Assembly (NCBI GenBank): GCA_958295935.1
Contig: OY282385.1
Span: 124,001 to 188,000 of the forward strand
Length of the DNA stretch: 64,000 nt
Direction of reading: 5' to 3'
DNA from: an uncultured Dehalococcoidia bacterium
GTDB taxonomy: Bacteria > Chloroflexota > Dehalococcoidia > Lucifugimonadales > Lucifugimonadaceae
A model generated the notes under the pieces. It was given only the letters and a program-made list of their open reading frames with translations. It had not been told where the DNA came from and did not search any database. This document shows positions 43,701 to 52,530 of this stretch, in pieces (the stretch's first letter is position 1; each line of letters starts with the position of its first letter). The translations under genes and the position numbers were made by a program.

Positions 43701-44693
43701 CTAGGCGCAGTCCGGGTGTCCTTCCTGCCAGCGTCCGAAGCGCACGTCCGACTCGCCGTTCTGGTTGATCTTTGCCATCTTCGAGCGCGCATTCGTCCAC
43801 ATCTCCGTCCACAAGTCCGCATCACGCAACTCCAGACTCGGGTCCTGCTTGCTGCGGGCCACGAATCCCGGGAAAGCCCCCCGACCGGTCGCCTGACCGA
43901 TCGGGTTGTAGCGAAGGTCGAAGCTCCAACGAATCTTCTCGCTCACGTTGGACAGCGAACCATGCACCGTCTCCTTGTGCAAGAAGATCACGTCCCCGCG
44001 CTTCGCAGGCATCGGAATTGTAGAGTCGATGTCGAAGAGATGCTCGGGAATGACCCGCCTACCCTGGCCCTGGTAGTTCAGGCAGTGCGTAAGCAGGCCG
44101 CTGTCATGGCTCTGAGGCACGATCTTCAACGGCCCCTGCTCGATCGACGCGTCCGTAAGCGAAAACCAGGCCGTGATCATCTCCGTCTCGTCCGCATCCG
44201 GAGTGACCACACCGTGGTCCTGATGCCACTCCGTAGCACCGATGACCGGCTCGCCCCGCTCATTCCTCGGCAGGTACTTCTCAGGCGGCTTGATGCGGAC
44301 GTGCTGCACCGGGTTCGAGTAGATCTCCGGGCCGATCAGCGACTCCACCGCATCCAGCAACGGCGCCGCCGTCAGAGCATTCAGAACGGCCTGACCCGTC
44401 CAGAACGGAGTCTCCTCCGTGACCCCCGCGAAAGGCAGGGAAAAATCGAAATGGCCGGAGAAGTGCGTCCCCGTCTCGGCGTAGATCCTGGTCACCCGGT
44501 CGCCGAACGGCAAATCCTCGTACCTCGATGAAATCTCACCCTTTTCGTAGAGCACGTCGGCCAGCTGGTCGAGCACCCCCGCGTACTCCTCGATGATCGG
44601 GTCCAGATACCTCTCACCATCCAGGACCCCGTCCACCTTCAGGAATCCGTACTTATAGAAACCGTCTACTTGTTCCTTTGTCAGCGAGCCCAT
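43701..44693 (-). CDS. Phytanoyl-CoA dioxygenase (PhyH) family protein
   Basis: 330 residues of Fe(II)/2-oxoglutarate oxygenase. The iron-binding HxD is in EWHQDHGVVT (near residue 157), the distal His in KETVHGS (near 242), and the 2-oxoglutarate Arg is likely in RWSFDLRYNP. The family hydroxylates varied substrates; SAR202-type genomes carry many paralogues. It is transcribed alone, ending before the hairpin at 43641, and lies divergent from the FAD-dependent oxidase gene. Substrate unknown. Confidence 0.9.
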   Translation of the reverse strand: MGSLTKEQVDGFYKYGFLKVDGVLDGERYLDPIIEEYAGVLDQLADVLYEKGEISSRYEDLPFGDRVTRIYAETGTHFSGHFDFSLPFAGVTEETPFWTGQAVLNALTAAPLLDAVESLIGPEIYSNPVQHVRIKPPEKYLPRNERGEPVIGATEWHQDHGVVTPDADETEMITAWFSLTDASIEQGPLKIVPQSHDSGLLTHCLNYQGQGRRVIPEHLFDIDSTIPMPAKRGDVIFLHKETVHGSLSNVSEKIRWSFDLRYNPIGQATGRGAFPGFVARSKQDPSLELRDADLWTEMWTNARSKMAKINQNGESDVRFGRWQEGHPDCA

Positions 44694-44912
44694 TTTGCTT
44701 GACCTCCGCTTCTGTCGAGGCTGTTCGTTTACGCAATTTAACGCGCGATGGCAGCGTATATTACACCTTTCCGCGCTGTTGACTCACCTGCGGTACGGCG
44801 CAACTTTCAGATGAGGCGCGCTCCCGGGCGCTCAGGCGCTCCTGGTGAGGAGAGAACACGTCGTCCGTCAATTCGACCGGGGCCGACGCCTCCACGACGA
44901 AAGGAGCAGGCA

Positions 44913-46520
44913 ATGACCGACCGGCGGAGCATATGGGCGTGGGGAATGGAATCCACCGAGCCCGCCGCCGTGCAGAGACGCCTGGCGGCTCAGGACGCTT
45001 CCGGACGCTTCGGAATCCAGCTTGAACCCGATGAGCCGCCGAGAGTGCAGAGCCTGCAACTGCGAAAACCGCGCATCACGCCGCCCGCCGCGCTGGCTCA
45101 TATCTGTTCCACCGATCCCCGCGCCCGCACGGTTCACAGCTACGGACACAGCTTCAAGGACCGCGTCAGGAAGTTCGACGGGACGTTTCACAATCCGCCC
45201 GACGTGGTAGCCCTCCCGGCCACCGAAGATGACGTAGCCACCGTGCTCGACTGGTGCTCCACAAGCGGATACGCCGCAGTGCCCTTTGGAGGCGGCTCCT
45301 CGGTGGTCGGAGGAGTCGAACCCCCGCAAGACCGCGCAGGTGTCGTAAGCGTAGACCTTACCGCCCTCAACCGGGTCCTCGAAGTTGACGACACCTCCCG
45401 CACTGCCCGCATCCAGGCAGGCGCTTTGGGACCCGTGCTTGAGGCCCAGCTAAGGCCGCTGGGCATGACGCTAAGGCATTTCCCACAAAGCTTCGAGTTC
45501 TCGACCCTCGGAGGATGGATCGCCACACGGTCAGGCGGACACTACGCAACCAACAGAACTCAGATCGACGATTTTGTACAGTCCGTGCGCCTGCTCACCC
45601 CTGCCGGAAAATGGGAGTCACGGCGGCTCCCGCGCAGCGGCGCAGGGCCAAGCCCGGATCGACTCCTCATGGGCAGCGAGGGCGCACTGGGCATAATCAC
45701 GGAGGCATGGGTCAGAGTGCAGCCCCGCCCCAGGTTCAGGGCAGGGGCCAGCGCTGCCTTTCAGTCATTCCGCTCGGCATGTGACGCCGCCAGAGGCATC
45801 GTTCAGGCAGGATTGTGGCCTGCTAACTGCCGGGTACTGGATCCGGCAGAGGCCCGCAACTCGGCTGGCATGGATGGCGCCTCCGCGCTGCTCATCATCG
45901 GTTTCGAGTCCGCAGAAATCCCCCAGGACTTCAACCTCGAGGCGGCCGCGGCCATAGCAAGGGACGCGGGCGGATGCGTGCTCGTCGAAAGCTCAACGCC
46001 CGCTCCGGCCGGCCGCCCCGCACGCGGTAGCCCGGGGCGCGATCCTGCCGTAGCGTGGCGAAACGCCTTCATTAACATGCCCTACAAGTGGGACGAGTTG
46101 GCCGGACTTGGATTGATACTCGACACCTTTGAAACCGCGATCACGTGGGAACGCTGGCCACAGTTCGATCAGTCGGTACGAGCCGCAGTCGCAGAGGCCC
46201 TCCGGGAAGTATGCGGCGACGGGGAAATAACCTGCCGATTTACACACGTATACCCCGATGGCCCCGCGCCGTACTACACCTTCATCGCTCCCGGCAAACG
46301 AGGATCCGAACTGTCAATGTGGGCGGAGATAAAGCAAGCCGCATCCAACGCAGTACTCGACGCAGGCGGGACTATCACCCACCACCACGCCGTGGGGCGC
46401 GATCACCGGCCATGGTACGACCGACAGAGACCGCGCCTCTTCGGCGAAGCCCTGCGAGCAGTGAAGAAGGCGGTCGATCCGCACGGGGTCATGAATCCTG
46501 GAGTACTGATCGACCCCTGA
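44913..46520 (+). CDS. FAD-binding oxidoreductase (FAD_binding_4; alkyl-DHAP synthase/glycolate oxidase type)
   Basis: 535 residues. The PCMH FAD-binding region includes DVVALPATEDDVATVLDWCS, VPFGGGSSVVGGVEPP and FEFSTLGGWIATRSGGHYAT, as in alkyldihydroxyacetonephosphate synthase and D-lactate/glycolate oxidase relatives. The C-terminal end has THHHAVGRDHRPWY and DPHGVMNPGVLIDP, both strong signatures of the AGPS-like subgroup (His-rich active site and cap end). The start is fixed by AAGGAG seven bases upstream. A lipid ether or 2-hydroxyacid substrate is possible but unproven. Confidence 0.85.
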   Translation: MTDRRSIWAWGMESTEPAAVQRRLAAQDASGRFGIQLEPDEPPRVQSLQLRKPRITPPAALAHICSTDPRARTVHSYGHSFKDRVRKFDGTFHNPPDVVALPATEDDVATVLDWCSTSGYAAVPFGGGSSVVGGVEPPQDRAGVVSVDLTALNRVLEVDDTSRTARIQAGALGPVLEAQLRPLGMTLRHFPQSFEFSTLGGWIATRSGGHYATNRTQIDDFVQSVRLLTPAGKWESRRLPRSGAGPSPDRLLMGSEGALGIITEAWVRVQPRPRFRAGASAAFQSFRSACDAARGIVQAGLWPANCRVLDPAEARNSAGMDGASALLIIGFESAEIPQDFNLEAAAAIARDAGGCVLVESSTPAPAGRPARGSPGRDPAVAWRNAFINMPYKWDELAGLGLILDTFETAITWERWPQFDQSVRAAVAEALREVCGDGEITCRFTHVYPDGPAPYYTFIAPGKRGSELSMWAEIKQAASNAVLDAGGTITHHHAVGRDHRPWYDRQRPRLFGEALRAVKKAVDPHGVMNPGVLIDP

Positions 46521-46645
46521 ACCATTGTCCCTGGCAGCGGACAAAATGACTTCACCCTCTCTCTGAAACCGCGCACCGAAATTCCCCAACTGACCGAAGG
46601 CCGTACCGCCGCCGCGCCATGCGTACAAGCGCCTGCCTGACCTGA

Positions 46646-46957
46646 CTAGAAGAGGGACACCAACGCCCGAATAATGCCGACAAACAGCCCGATAAACCCT
46701 ACCGGCAGCATGAAGATCCCACAGCCGCAGCCGGTCCCTGCCATCACGCAGCCGGCTCCCGGCGCGGAGTCATGGCCTCCTGCCCTTGACCGAAACGCCC
46801 CTGCCGCCATGCCCATGGAAAACCCAACACCTGCACCTATCGCGCCGCCGACCATCGTACCGAACGAGAGACTGGCGCCAACCGCCCACGCCCAGATCAG
46901 GCCGGTCAGGGCGCACTGCCCCCCGACGATGATCACGGAAGATAATAGAATCTTCAC
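46646..46957 (-). CDS. Small glycine-rich membrane protein
   Basis: 103 residues from a GTG start: KILLSSVIIVGGQCALTGLI begins a membrane segment, then a Gly/Ala-rich stretch (MVGGAIGAGVGFSMGMAAGAF), a short soluble loop with five cysteines or glycines (GCVMAGTGCGCGIF), and a last membrane segment. The frame is open 258 bases further upstream but lacks a convincing start or homology there. The TTG immediately before the GTG is an alternative. It is convergent with the FAD oxidase gene and divergent from the aminotransferase gene. Function unknown. Confidence 0.5.
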   Translation of the reverse strand: MKILLSSVIIVGGQCALTGLIWAWAVGASLSFGTMVGGAIGAGVGFSMGMAAGAFRSRAGGHDSAPGAGCVMAGTGCGCGIFMLPVGFIGLFVGIIRALVSLF

Positions 46958-47061
46958 CAATTCGACTATAAGCCTCTCTCTGACATACGGCTCTTTCTCC
47001 CCTCGGCTGCCAAAGATGGTACCCGTTTCATGGGCAAAAGCGGCAGACTGACCTGTCCGCG

Positions 47062-47080
47062 TGGCGCCAGCGTGGCGCCA
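47062..47080. promoter_or_regulatory. Twin TGGCGCCA palindromes spaced one helical turn
   Basis: The eight-base perfect palindrome TGGCGCCA occurs at 47062-47069 and at 47073-47080, 11 bp apart, so both face the same side of the DNA. It lies in the 345-bp divergent gap between the small membrane protein and the aminotransferase gene. This arrangement suits cooperative binding of a dimeric regulator. No regulator gene is adjacent. The rest of the gap shows no gene. Confidence 0.5.
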
Positions 47081-47302
47081 GAGGGAGCGCGACTCGCCCG
47101 TCCGCCCACTCCTCGCCTCGATCCGTCGGCCGGGAGAGCCTCCGCCAAAGCGCTCCCTCGGTTTTGCCCCATGATCGCGCCCGACGATTGACCTCGCGCC
47201 CGGACGTATCCACAAACGCTCTTGCAGGTGTTAGGTTTATCCGGCTCAAGGCATAGAGTGGCAGCCGCTGCGTACCGGTTGCTGCCGCAGGAGAACCCAT
47301 CC

Positions 47303-48598
47303 ATGACCGCAATTGAAGAACGATTCCGCCAGCTTCACCCAAAATCCGAAGTACTAGCCGAACAGGCAGGACGATTTTTCCCAGAGGGCGTAACACACGT
47401 TAGCCGGAAACTGGCGCCGTACCCCGTATACATGGACCGGGGAAAGGGGCCGCGCAAGTGGGACGTGGATGGCAACGAATACGTCGACTACCGGACCGGG
47501 CACGGTTCCATGATCCTCGGACAGGCGCACCCGGCAGTGGTCGACGCCGTGCAGGCACAGATGGAGAAGGGAACCCACTTCAGCGCCAGCACCGAAGTCG
47601 AAATTAGATGGGCAAGACTTATAGAGCAGATCGTGCCGTCCGTCGAAAAGGTGCGCTTCGTCAGCTCCGGTACAGAGGCCGTCATGATGGCCTTTCGCAT
47701 ATGCCGCCGCTTCTCTGGCAAGCAAAAGATAGTCAAGTTCGCCGATGCATTCCACGGTTGGTCCGACGCCGCATACGTCACCGACCCGGACACCGACGCC
47801 GCATACGGCATCCCCGCCGGCACCGCTTCAACCATCATCAACCTGCCAGAGCACGACCTCGACGCTGTGGAAGACACTCTCAAGGCAGACGACGACGTCG
47901 CAGCCGTCATATTCCAGGGAAACGACCTCGCCAGGCCGGAATTCATACGCGGCCTGCGAGAAGTCACCGAACGCCATGAAACACTACTCATATTCGACGA
48001 GGTGGTCAGCGGCTTCAGGTGGTCCATGGCAGGGTGCCAGGGACGATACGACCTGCGCCCGGACGTGAGCGCTTTCGCAAAGATACTCGCAGGAGGACTG
48101 CCCGGCGGAGCCGTAGGCGGAAGGGCAGACGTGATCGACGTCATCAGCGAAGGCGGAGTACGACACCCAGGAACCTTCAACGCAAACCCGCTCTCCGCAG
48201 CAGCAGGCTCCACGGCCCTGCAGATACTGATCGACGAGCCGGTAGTCGCAACCGCGGAAGCGTCTGCCGAAAAGCTGAAGGCAGGTATAAACGACGTGCT
48301 GCAGCGCATGGAGATCCCCGGAGGCGCCTACGGCATCTCGTCCTCCATATCCGTAAGCCTCGGGCAGAAAGTCGATACTGCCGACCCCTACGCGTCCCCG
48401 GCAGAAACCGACCCTCACGGCTCGCAAGTACCGTCGCACGCCATGGACCAGCTTCAGATGGAGTTGATCAACCAGGGCGTATGGTCAAGCCCGGCGGCTT
48501 TCATACTGTCGAGCACGCACGAGGACAGCGACGTCGACTTTACGGTCGAGAAATACGAGGCGGCTTTGCGGGAGGTGCGCAAGACCGGCGCGATCTAG
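47303..48598 (+). CDS. Class III PLP-dependent aminotransferase/aminomutase (glutamate-1-semialdehyde aminomutase-like)
   Basis: 431 residues. Features are GGxTH-like FFPEGVTHVSRKLAPYPVYM, DVDGNEYVDYRTGHGSMILG, SSGTEAVMMAFRICR (PLP phosphate site), IFDEVVSGFR (pyridine-N Asp) and the PLP Lys260 in AFAKILAGGLPGGAVGG. It resembles GSA aminomutase (HemL) paralogues of catabolic use, but with no haem genes around, its true substrate is unclear. It starts at ATG with AGGAG upstream. In these lineages HemL-like paralogues are frequent. Confidence 0.85.
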   Translation: MTAIEERFRQLHPKSEVLAEQAGRFFPEGVTHVSRKLAPYPVYMDRGKGPRKWDVDGNEYVDYRTGHGSMILGQAHPAVVDAVQAQMEKGTHFSASTEVEIRWARLIEQIVPSVEKVRFVSSGTEAVMMAFRICRRFSGKQKIVKFADAFHGWSDAAYVTDPDTDAAYGIPAGTASTIINLPEHDLDAVEDTLKADDDVAAVIFQGNDLARPEFIRGLREVTERHETLLIFDEVVSGFRWSMAGCQGRYDLRPDVSAFAKILAGGLPGGAVGGRADVIDVISEGGVRHPGTFNANPLSAAAGSTALQILIDEPVVATAEASAEKLKAGINDVLQRMEIPGGAYGISSSISVSLGQKVDTADPYASPAETDPHGSQVPSHAMDQLQMELINQGVWSSPAAFILSSTHEDSDVDFTVEKYEAALREVRKTGAI

Positions 48599-48678
48599 CC
48601 CGCGCCCGGTCGGGATCAGCCTACCCGATCAGATTCGCCCGAACGACGCGCCCCTCGGAAGCCGCCTGAATAAGCGCG

Positions 48679-49686
48679 TCAGCTCTTGACCAGCTTGGTG
48701 AAGCGGCCCCCTATGAGCCACTCCGGCACGTAGAGATTGCCTTGAGCGTCCGCGGCAATCCCGTGCGGGCTGTTGAACTTGCCCGGACCCAGGTCCGGAG
48801 GACGCATCGGAACTCCGCCCTCTCCCAGCGAGTTGGGCCAGCCCTCTCGCTGCGCCGCCTCGAGGTTCGCCCCAAGTTGCCCCGCAAGATCGTCGTTCAG
48901 GTCCACCAGGGTCACCCGCGCCTGAAGCTCGGGTATCGCCAAAAGGTCTCCCGCCACCGCGAACGCGCACGGCGTGATCAACCAAGCCTCCCCGAAAGAC
49001 CTCTTGAATCCCCCTTCCAGGTCGTACACCTGCACACGATTATTGGCGCGGTCCGCTATGTACAACTCCGGCTCCGCCTTGCGGTAATCGATCAGCAAGC
49101 CATGCGGCGTGTTGAACCGGCCCGCCGCTCCCTCCTCCCCGTTGATGCTGCCCAAATAATCCCCCTGCCGGTCGTACCGGTGCACCACGCTCTGACCGTA
49201 TCCGTCAGCTACCCAGACGTCGCCGTTGCCCCCGTGACTCTCCTGATGCACCGCAACCGACGTGACTGAGAACGATCCAGCATCGTAGATCGACAGATCC
49301 GGCTGGCCGATACGCAGCAATTCGTTGCCGCGAAGATCCAGCTTGATGGCCTGACTGGGCTTTGACCCGTCCGGGTACTCGTAGTTCAGCTCAGGCGCCC
49401 TTTTCCGCCCCGTATCGCCTATCCACAAAACCTCACCCTCGCCCTCCCCGGCCGCAATGGTTATCCCATGCGCCTCAGTGATAGGCGCGTCCCATGACTC
49501 CACGACGTTGCCGTCCGTGTCGAAAGTCAGAATAGTCGGCTTGCCTCCGTGACAAGACACGATGCGGCCGTCAGAACGGATCACAGCGTCATGGTGTGAC
49601 CAGCCCTTGGCCGCAACCTCGTCATCGGGAATCTCGGCCCAGTTATCGACCCACGTGTAGACGTGATCTCCCTTGCCAATTTTCAT
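48679..49686 (-). CDS. NHL-repeat six-bladed beta-propeller protein
   Basis: 335 residues with repeated blades such as GSFSVTSVAVHQESHGGNGD, GRFNTPHGLLIDYRKAEPEL, YIADRANNRVQVYD and GKFNSPHGIAADAQGNLYVP, which are NHL motifs. The overall look is that of peptidyl-alpha-hydroxyglycine lyase-like or SMP-30-like propellers. No signal peptide is visible, so it is probably cytoplasmic. AGGAGG seven bases before the ATG fixes the start. It is convergent with the aminotransferase and lies 123 bp after the ADH gene on the same strand. Confidence 0.85.
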   Translation of the reverse strand: MKIGKGDHVYTWVDNWAEIPDDEVAAKGWSHHDAVIRSDGRIVSCHGGKPTILTFDTDGNVVESWDAPITEAHGITIAAGEGEGEVLWIGDTGRKRAPELNYEYPDGSKPSQAIKLDLRGNELLRIGQPDLSIYDAGSFSVTSVAVHQESHGGNGDVWVADGYGQSVVHRYDRQGDYLGSINGEEGAAGRFNTPHGLLIDYRKAEPELYIADRANNRVQVYDLEGGFKRSFGEAWLITPCAFAVAGDLLAIPELQARVTLVDLNDDLAGQLGANLEAAQREGWPNSLGEGGVPMRPPDLGPGKFNSPHGIAADAQGNLYVPEWLIGGRFTKLVKS

Positions 49687-49809
49687 TTGCCAACCTCCTT
49701 CAGGGCCTGAAAGTCGCGCACCGAGACCCTCGGCGCGGCTCGACGGCCCCGCCTCGATGCGCTCCCAAAAACGCGTGCGTTCGTCAGAGCCGCTTGCGCT
49801 CGCGTCTCC

Positions 49810-50961
49810 TTACGGGTGCAGGATTACCTTGGTATAGCCCTCTTCCCTGCGGTCGAACTTCGTGTACGCCTCCGGCGCTTCGTCGAGCGGAATTTCATGC
49901 GAAACCACGAAATTAGGCTCCACACGCTCGGCGATGATCAGGTCGCGCAGGTAAGCGTTGTACTGCTTCACGTTGCACTGGCCGGTACCCAGGCGCAGCC
50001 CCTTCTCGAACAGCTTCCCAAAATTGATTAGCAATGAACCTCTGGCGGCGTGGGGGTCAACGCCTCCAGGATCGGAGGGCACGTACAGGCCCGGAATTCC
50101 CAAGGCCCCGGTGGGCGAAACAACGTCTATCAACTGGTTCAGCACGATGTTGGGAACCTCGTCCTGCTCACCGCCCGCCGCCGAGGACCCCGCCGACGTG
50201 GCCTGATATCCGACCGCGTCTATGCCCTTGTCGACGCCCTCCCCCTTCCTGTGAGACTTGATCTGCTCTACCGGATCGCCCGCGTCATAGTCGATCGGTA
50301 TCGCTCCGATCCCTTCCGCCTTTTCAAGACGCTCCTTCACGTGGTCCACCGAATAGACCTCCGCAGCCCCACGGATTACGCAACTGTACGCAGCCATGAG
50401 GCCCACCGGCCCGGCCCCGAAAACCGCTGCCGACTCGCCAGGGCGAACACCGGCCAGCTCCGCTCCGTGGTAACCGGTGGGAAAAATGTCGGCGAGGAGT
50501 GCAAAATCCGCCTCGTAGTCGTTGCCAGGCGGAAGCGGAAGCGCGTTGAAATCCGCAAAAGGTACCTGAAGATACTCAGCCTGCCCGCCAACCCAGGGCC
50601 CCATCGCCACGTAGCCGTAAGCTCCACCGGCAAAACCGGGATTGACCGTGGTGCAAAATCCCGTAAAACCACCCAAGCAGTTCTTGCAGAAACCGCACGC
50701 CACGTTGAAAGGAAGAACTACGCGATCACCAACTTCGCGCTCCTTGACACCCGAACCCACCTCCTCGATGACCCCCATGTTTTCGTGCCCAAACACGATG
50801 CCCGGCTCCGCAGCCGTCCGCCCCTCGTACATGTGCAGGTCTGAACCGCAGATGCAGGACGAAGTGATCCGAACAATCGCATCGTTCGGATGCTTGATCT
50901 CTGGGTCGGGTACCTGCTCGATCGCGACTCGGAACGGTTCCTTGTAAACTACAGCCTTCAT
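49810..50961 (-). CDS. Zinc-dependent medium-chain alcohol/formaldehyde dehydrogenase
   Basis: 383 residues of zinc MDR. Catalytic zinc ligands are Cys in SCICGSDLHMYEG and the His/Glu of FGHENMGVIEEVG; the structural zinc lies in ACGFCKNCLGGFTGFC. The Rossmann motif is VFGAGPVGLMAAY. The family includes the glutathione-independent formaldehyde dehydrogenases. The start (MKAVVYKEPF) follows GGAGGG; longer upstream reading adds unrelated residues. It ends with the segment EGYTKVILHP. It probably oxidises an alcohol or aldehyde. Confidence 0.9.
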   Translation of the reverse strand: MKAVVYKEPFRVAIEQVPDPEIKHPNDAIVRITSSCICGSDLHMYEGRTAAEPGIVFGHENMGVIEEVGSGVKEREVGDRVVLPFNVACGFCKNCLGGFTGFCTTVNPGFAGGAYGYVAMGPWVGGQAEYLQVPFADFNALPLPPGNDYEADFALLADIFPTGYHGAELAGVRPGESAAVFGAGPVGLMAAYSCVIRGAAEVYSVDHVKERLEKAEGIGAIPIDYDAGDPVEQIKSHRKGEGVDKGIDAVGYQATSAGSSAAGGEQDEVPNIVLNQLIDVVSPTGALGIPGLYVPSDPGGVDPHAARGSLLINFGKLFEKGLRLGTGQCNVKQYNAYLRDLIIAERVEPNFVVSHEIPLDEAPEAYTKFDRREEGYTKVILHP

Positions 50962-51296
50962 TCGCACCCTCCGGGGGCCTGTTGCCAAGGTTGATAAATG
51001 CCGCTCGATAGATGCGCCTATCTTACCCGACCGCGAGATGATTTGCCGTTGAACCAAAGAATACTGCGCACAACTCGCTCGCAAGAGGAATACCATGTCT
51101 CTCCGAGCCCCTCCAACAATTCCCGGAAATCGGGAAAGATCTTGGTTCGGCCCATGATTTCAAGTACTCGCAGCTGGGCAAAGCTCAAACCGGAGCGCTT
51201 CCGCTCTTTATATGCAGGGACGGAACCCACCGGAGGTGCCGTTGGTGTTTAATGATTCCTTCACGTCATGAGCGCGTAGCCGGAGAAAGAACGAAA
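50962..51296. other. 335-bp divergent promoter region between ADH and SelA-fold genes
   Basis: It separates divergent genes, so both promoters should lie here. No consensus promoter was found by eye. A 70-codon frame on the minus strand (51018-51230, GTG start, no Shine-Dalgarno, containing GLSFAQLRVLEIMGRTKIF) has a helix-turn-helix-like look but no recognised family and I do not call it a gene. Confidence 0.5.
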
Positions 51297-52451
51297 ATGG
51301 GATTGGGCATCTCGCAATCGTCCGACGATATGCTGACGCAGTTGGGTGTGACGCCAGTCATTAACGCCGGCGGCCCCAACACCAAGCACTCCGGGAGCCG
51401 TCCGTTGCCCGAAGTCATCGACGCCATGGAAGCAATGGCCCCGATCTTCGTGCAGATGGACGAGTGGCTGATCGCAGCAGGCCAGGAGATCGCAAGACTG
51501 GTGGGCGCGCCCGCAGCCACCATCACCAGCGGCGCATCAGGAGGGCTTGTCGTACAAGCCGCAGCAGCAATATCCAGAGGCGACGCCGAAGTGATCGAAC
51601 GGCTCCCAATCACCGACGGAGCGCCAAACGAGCTCATCATCCAGAAGAACCAGCGCTTCCCTTACGACCGCCTATACCTCACGCCCGGCGCGCGCTTTGT
51701 TGAAGTCGGGGATGAGAACGGCTGCACCGCCGACGAAGTGGAAGCCGCCATAACCGACAGAACCGCCGGAATCATTGACCTCGAGGCAGGCCCGGAAAAT
51801 CCATGCGACGTACCCCTGACAACGCTCGCAGACGTCGCCCACGCCCGAGACCTGCCGGTACTATGCGACGCCGCCTCCAAACTCCCCCCTCGCTCGAACC
51901 TCACGCGCTACCTCGAAGAAGGCGCCGACCTCGTCAGCTTTTCCGGCGGCAAGGGCATGCGAGGCCCACAGAGCACCGGAATGCTCCTCGGCAGGCCGGA
52001 ATGGGTTGAGTACGCTCGACTGTGCAACGCGCCGAACGCGACTGTAGCGCGAGGGCTGAAAGTCTCCAAAGAAGAGATCGCCGGCCTCGTAGCCGCGGTG
52101 CGCAAGTTCGTCACCGTCGATGAAGTGGCCGAGACCGCGGAATACTTGCGGCTCATGCACGAACTCGTAGAGCAGGTCGGTGAAGTCCCGGGGGTAGACT
52201 CTTCGGTGCAGCGCGGTGAGCCCTACTACGTCCCCCACGCAGTGTTCCGGTTCAACCAATCGTGGGCTGGGCCGGACAACGGCGAGATAGGCCGGCGCCT
52301 GATGGAGGGAAGGCCGAGAATTTACTTGCGGCACGTACACCCAAGCGGACGCGAACTGTCTGTAGACCCGCTTAGCATACAGCCTGGCGAGCATGAGCAG
52401 GTCGCAAAGCGGCTTCGCGAAGAACTCCTGCTCGCAGCACGAGAAAACTGA
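51297..52451 (+). CDS. SelA-fold PLP-dependent enzyme (DgaE-like), second copy
   Basis: 384 residues, homologous to the protein at 39860-41017. It opens LTQLGVTPVINAGGPNTKHS and has the aldimine Lys219 in FSGGKGMRGPQSTG, which matches the SelA/DgaE Lys motif. It too lacks the N-terminal domain of true SelA. Chosen start ATG has a GGAGAAAG about ten bases upstream; another in-frame ATG is 45 bases earlier. It lies 79 bp before the ThDP decarboxylase on the same strand, so the two may share an operon and a substrate pathway. Confidence 0.8.
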   Translation: MGLGISQSSDDMLTQLGVTPVINAGGPNTKHSGSRPLPEVIDAMEAMAPIFVQMDEWLIAAGQEIARLVGAPAATITSGASGGLVVQAAAAISRGDAEVIERLPITDGAPNELIIQKNQRFPYDRLYLTPGARFVEVGDENGCTADEVEAAITDRTAGIIDLEAGPENPCDVPLTTLADVAHARDLPVLCDAASKLPPRSNLTRYLEEGADLVSFSGGKGMRGPQSTGMLLGRPEWVEYARLCNAPNATVARGLKVSKEEIAGLVAAVRKFVTVDEVAETAEYLRLMHELVEQVGEVPGVDSSVQRGEPYYVPHAVFRFNQSWAGPDNGEIGRRLMEGRPRIYLRHVHPSGRELSVDPLSIQPGEHEQVAKRLREELLLAAREN

Positions 52452-52530
52452 CAAGGCGACAAGTCGGGCAAGCAAGCCTTCCAGTGGCGGAAGGCGAGCA
52501 GACCCACCAGTAAGGAAGGGCGGAACAGGA

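Noticed and set aside
51018-51230. A 70-codon frame resembling a small helix-turn-helix protein
   Set aside because: No Shine-Dalgarno, no recognised family, and it occupies a divergent promoter region.
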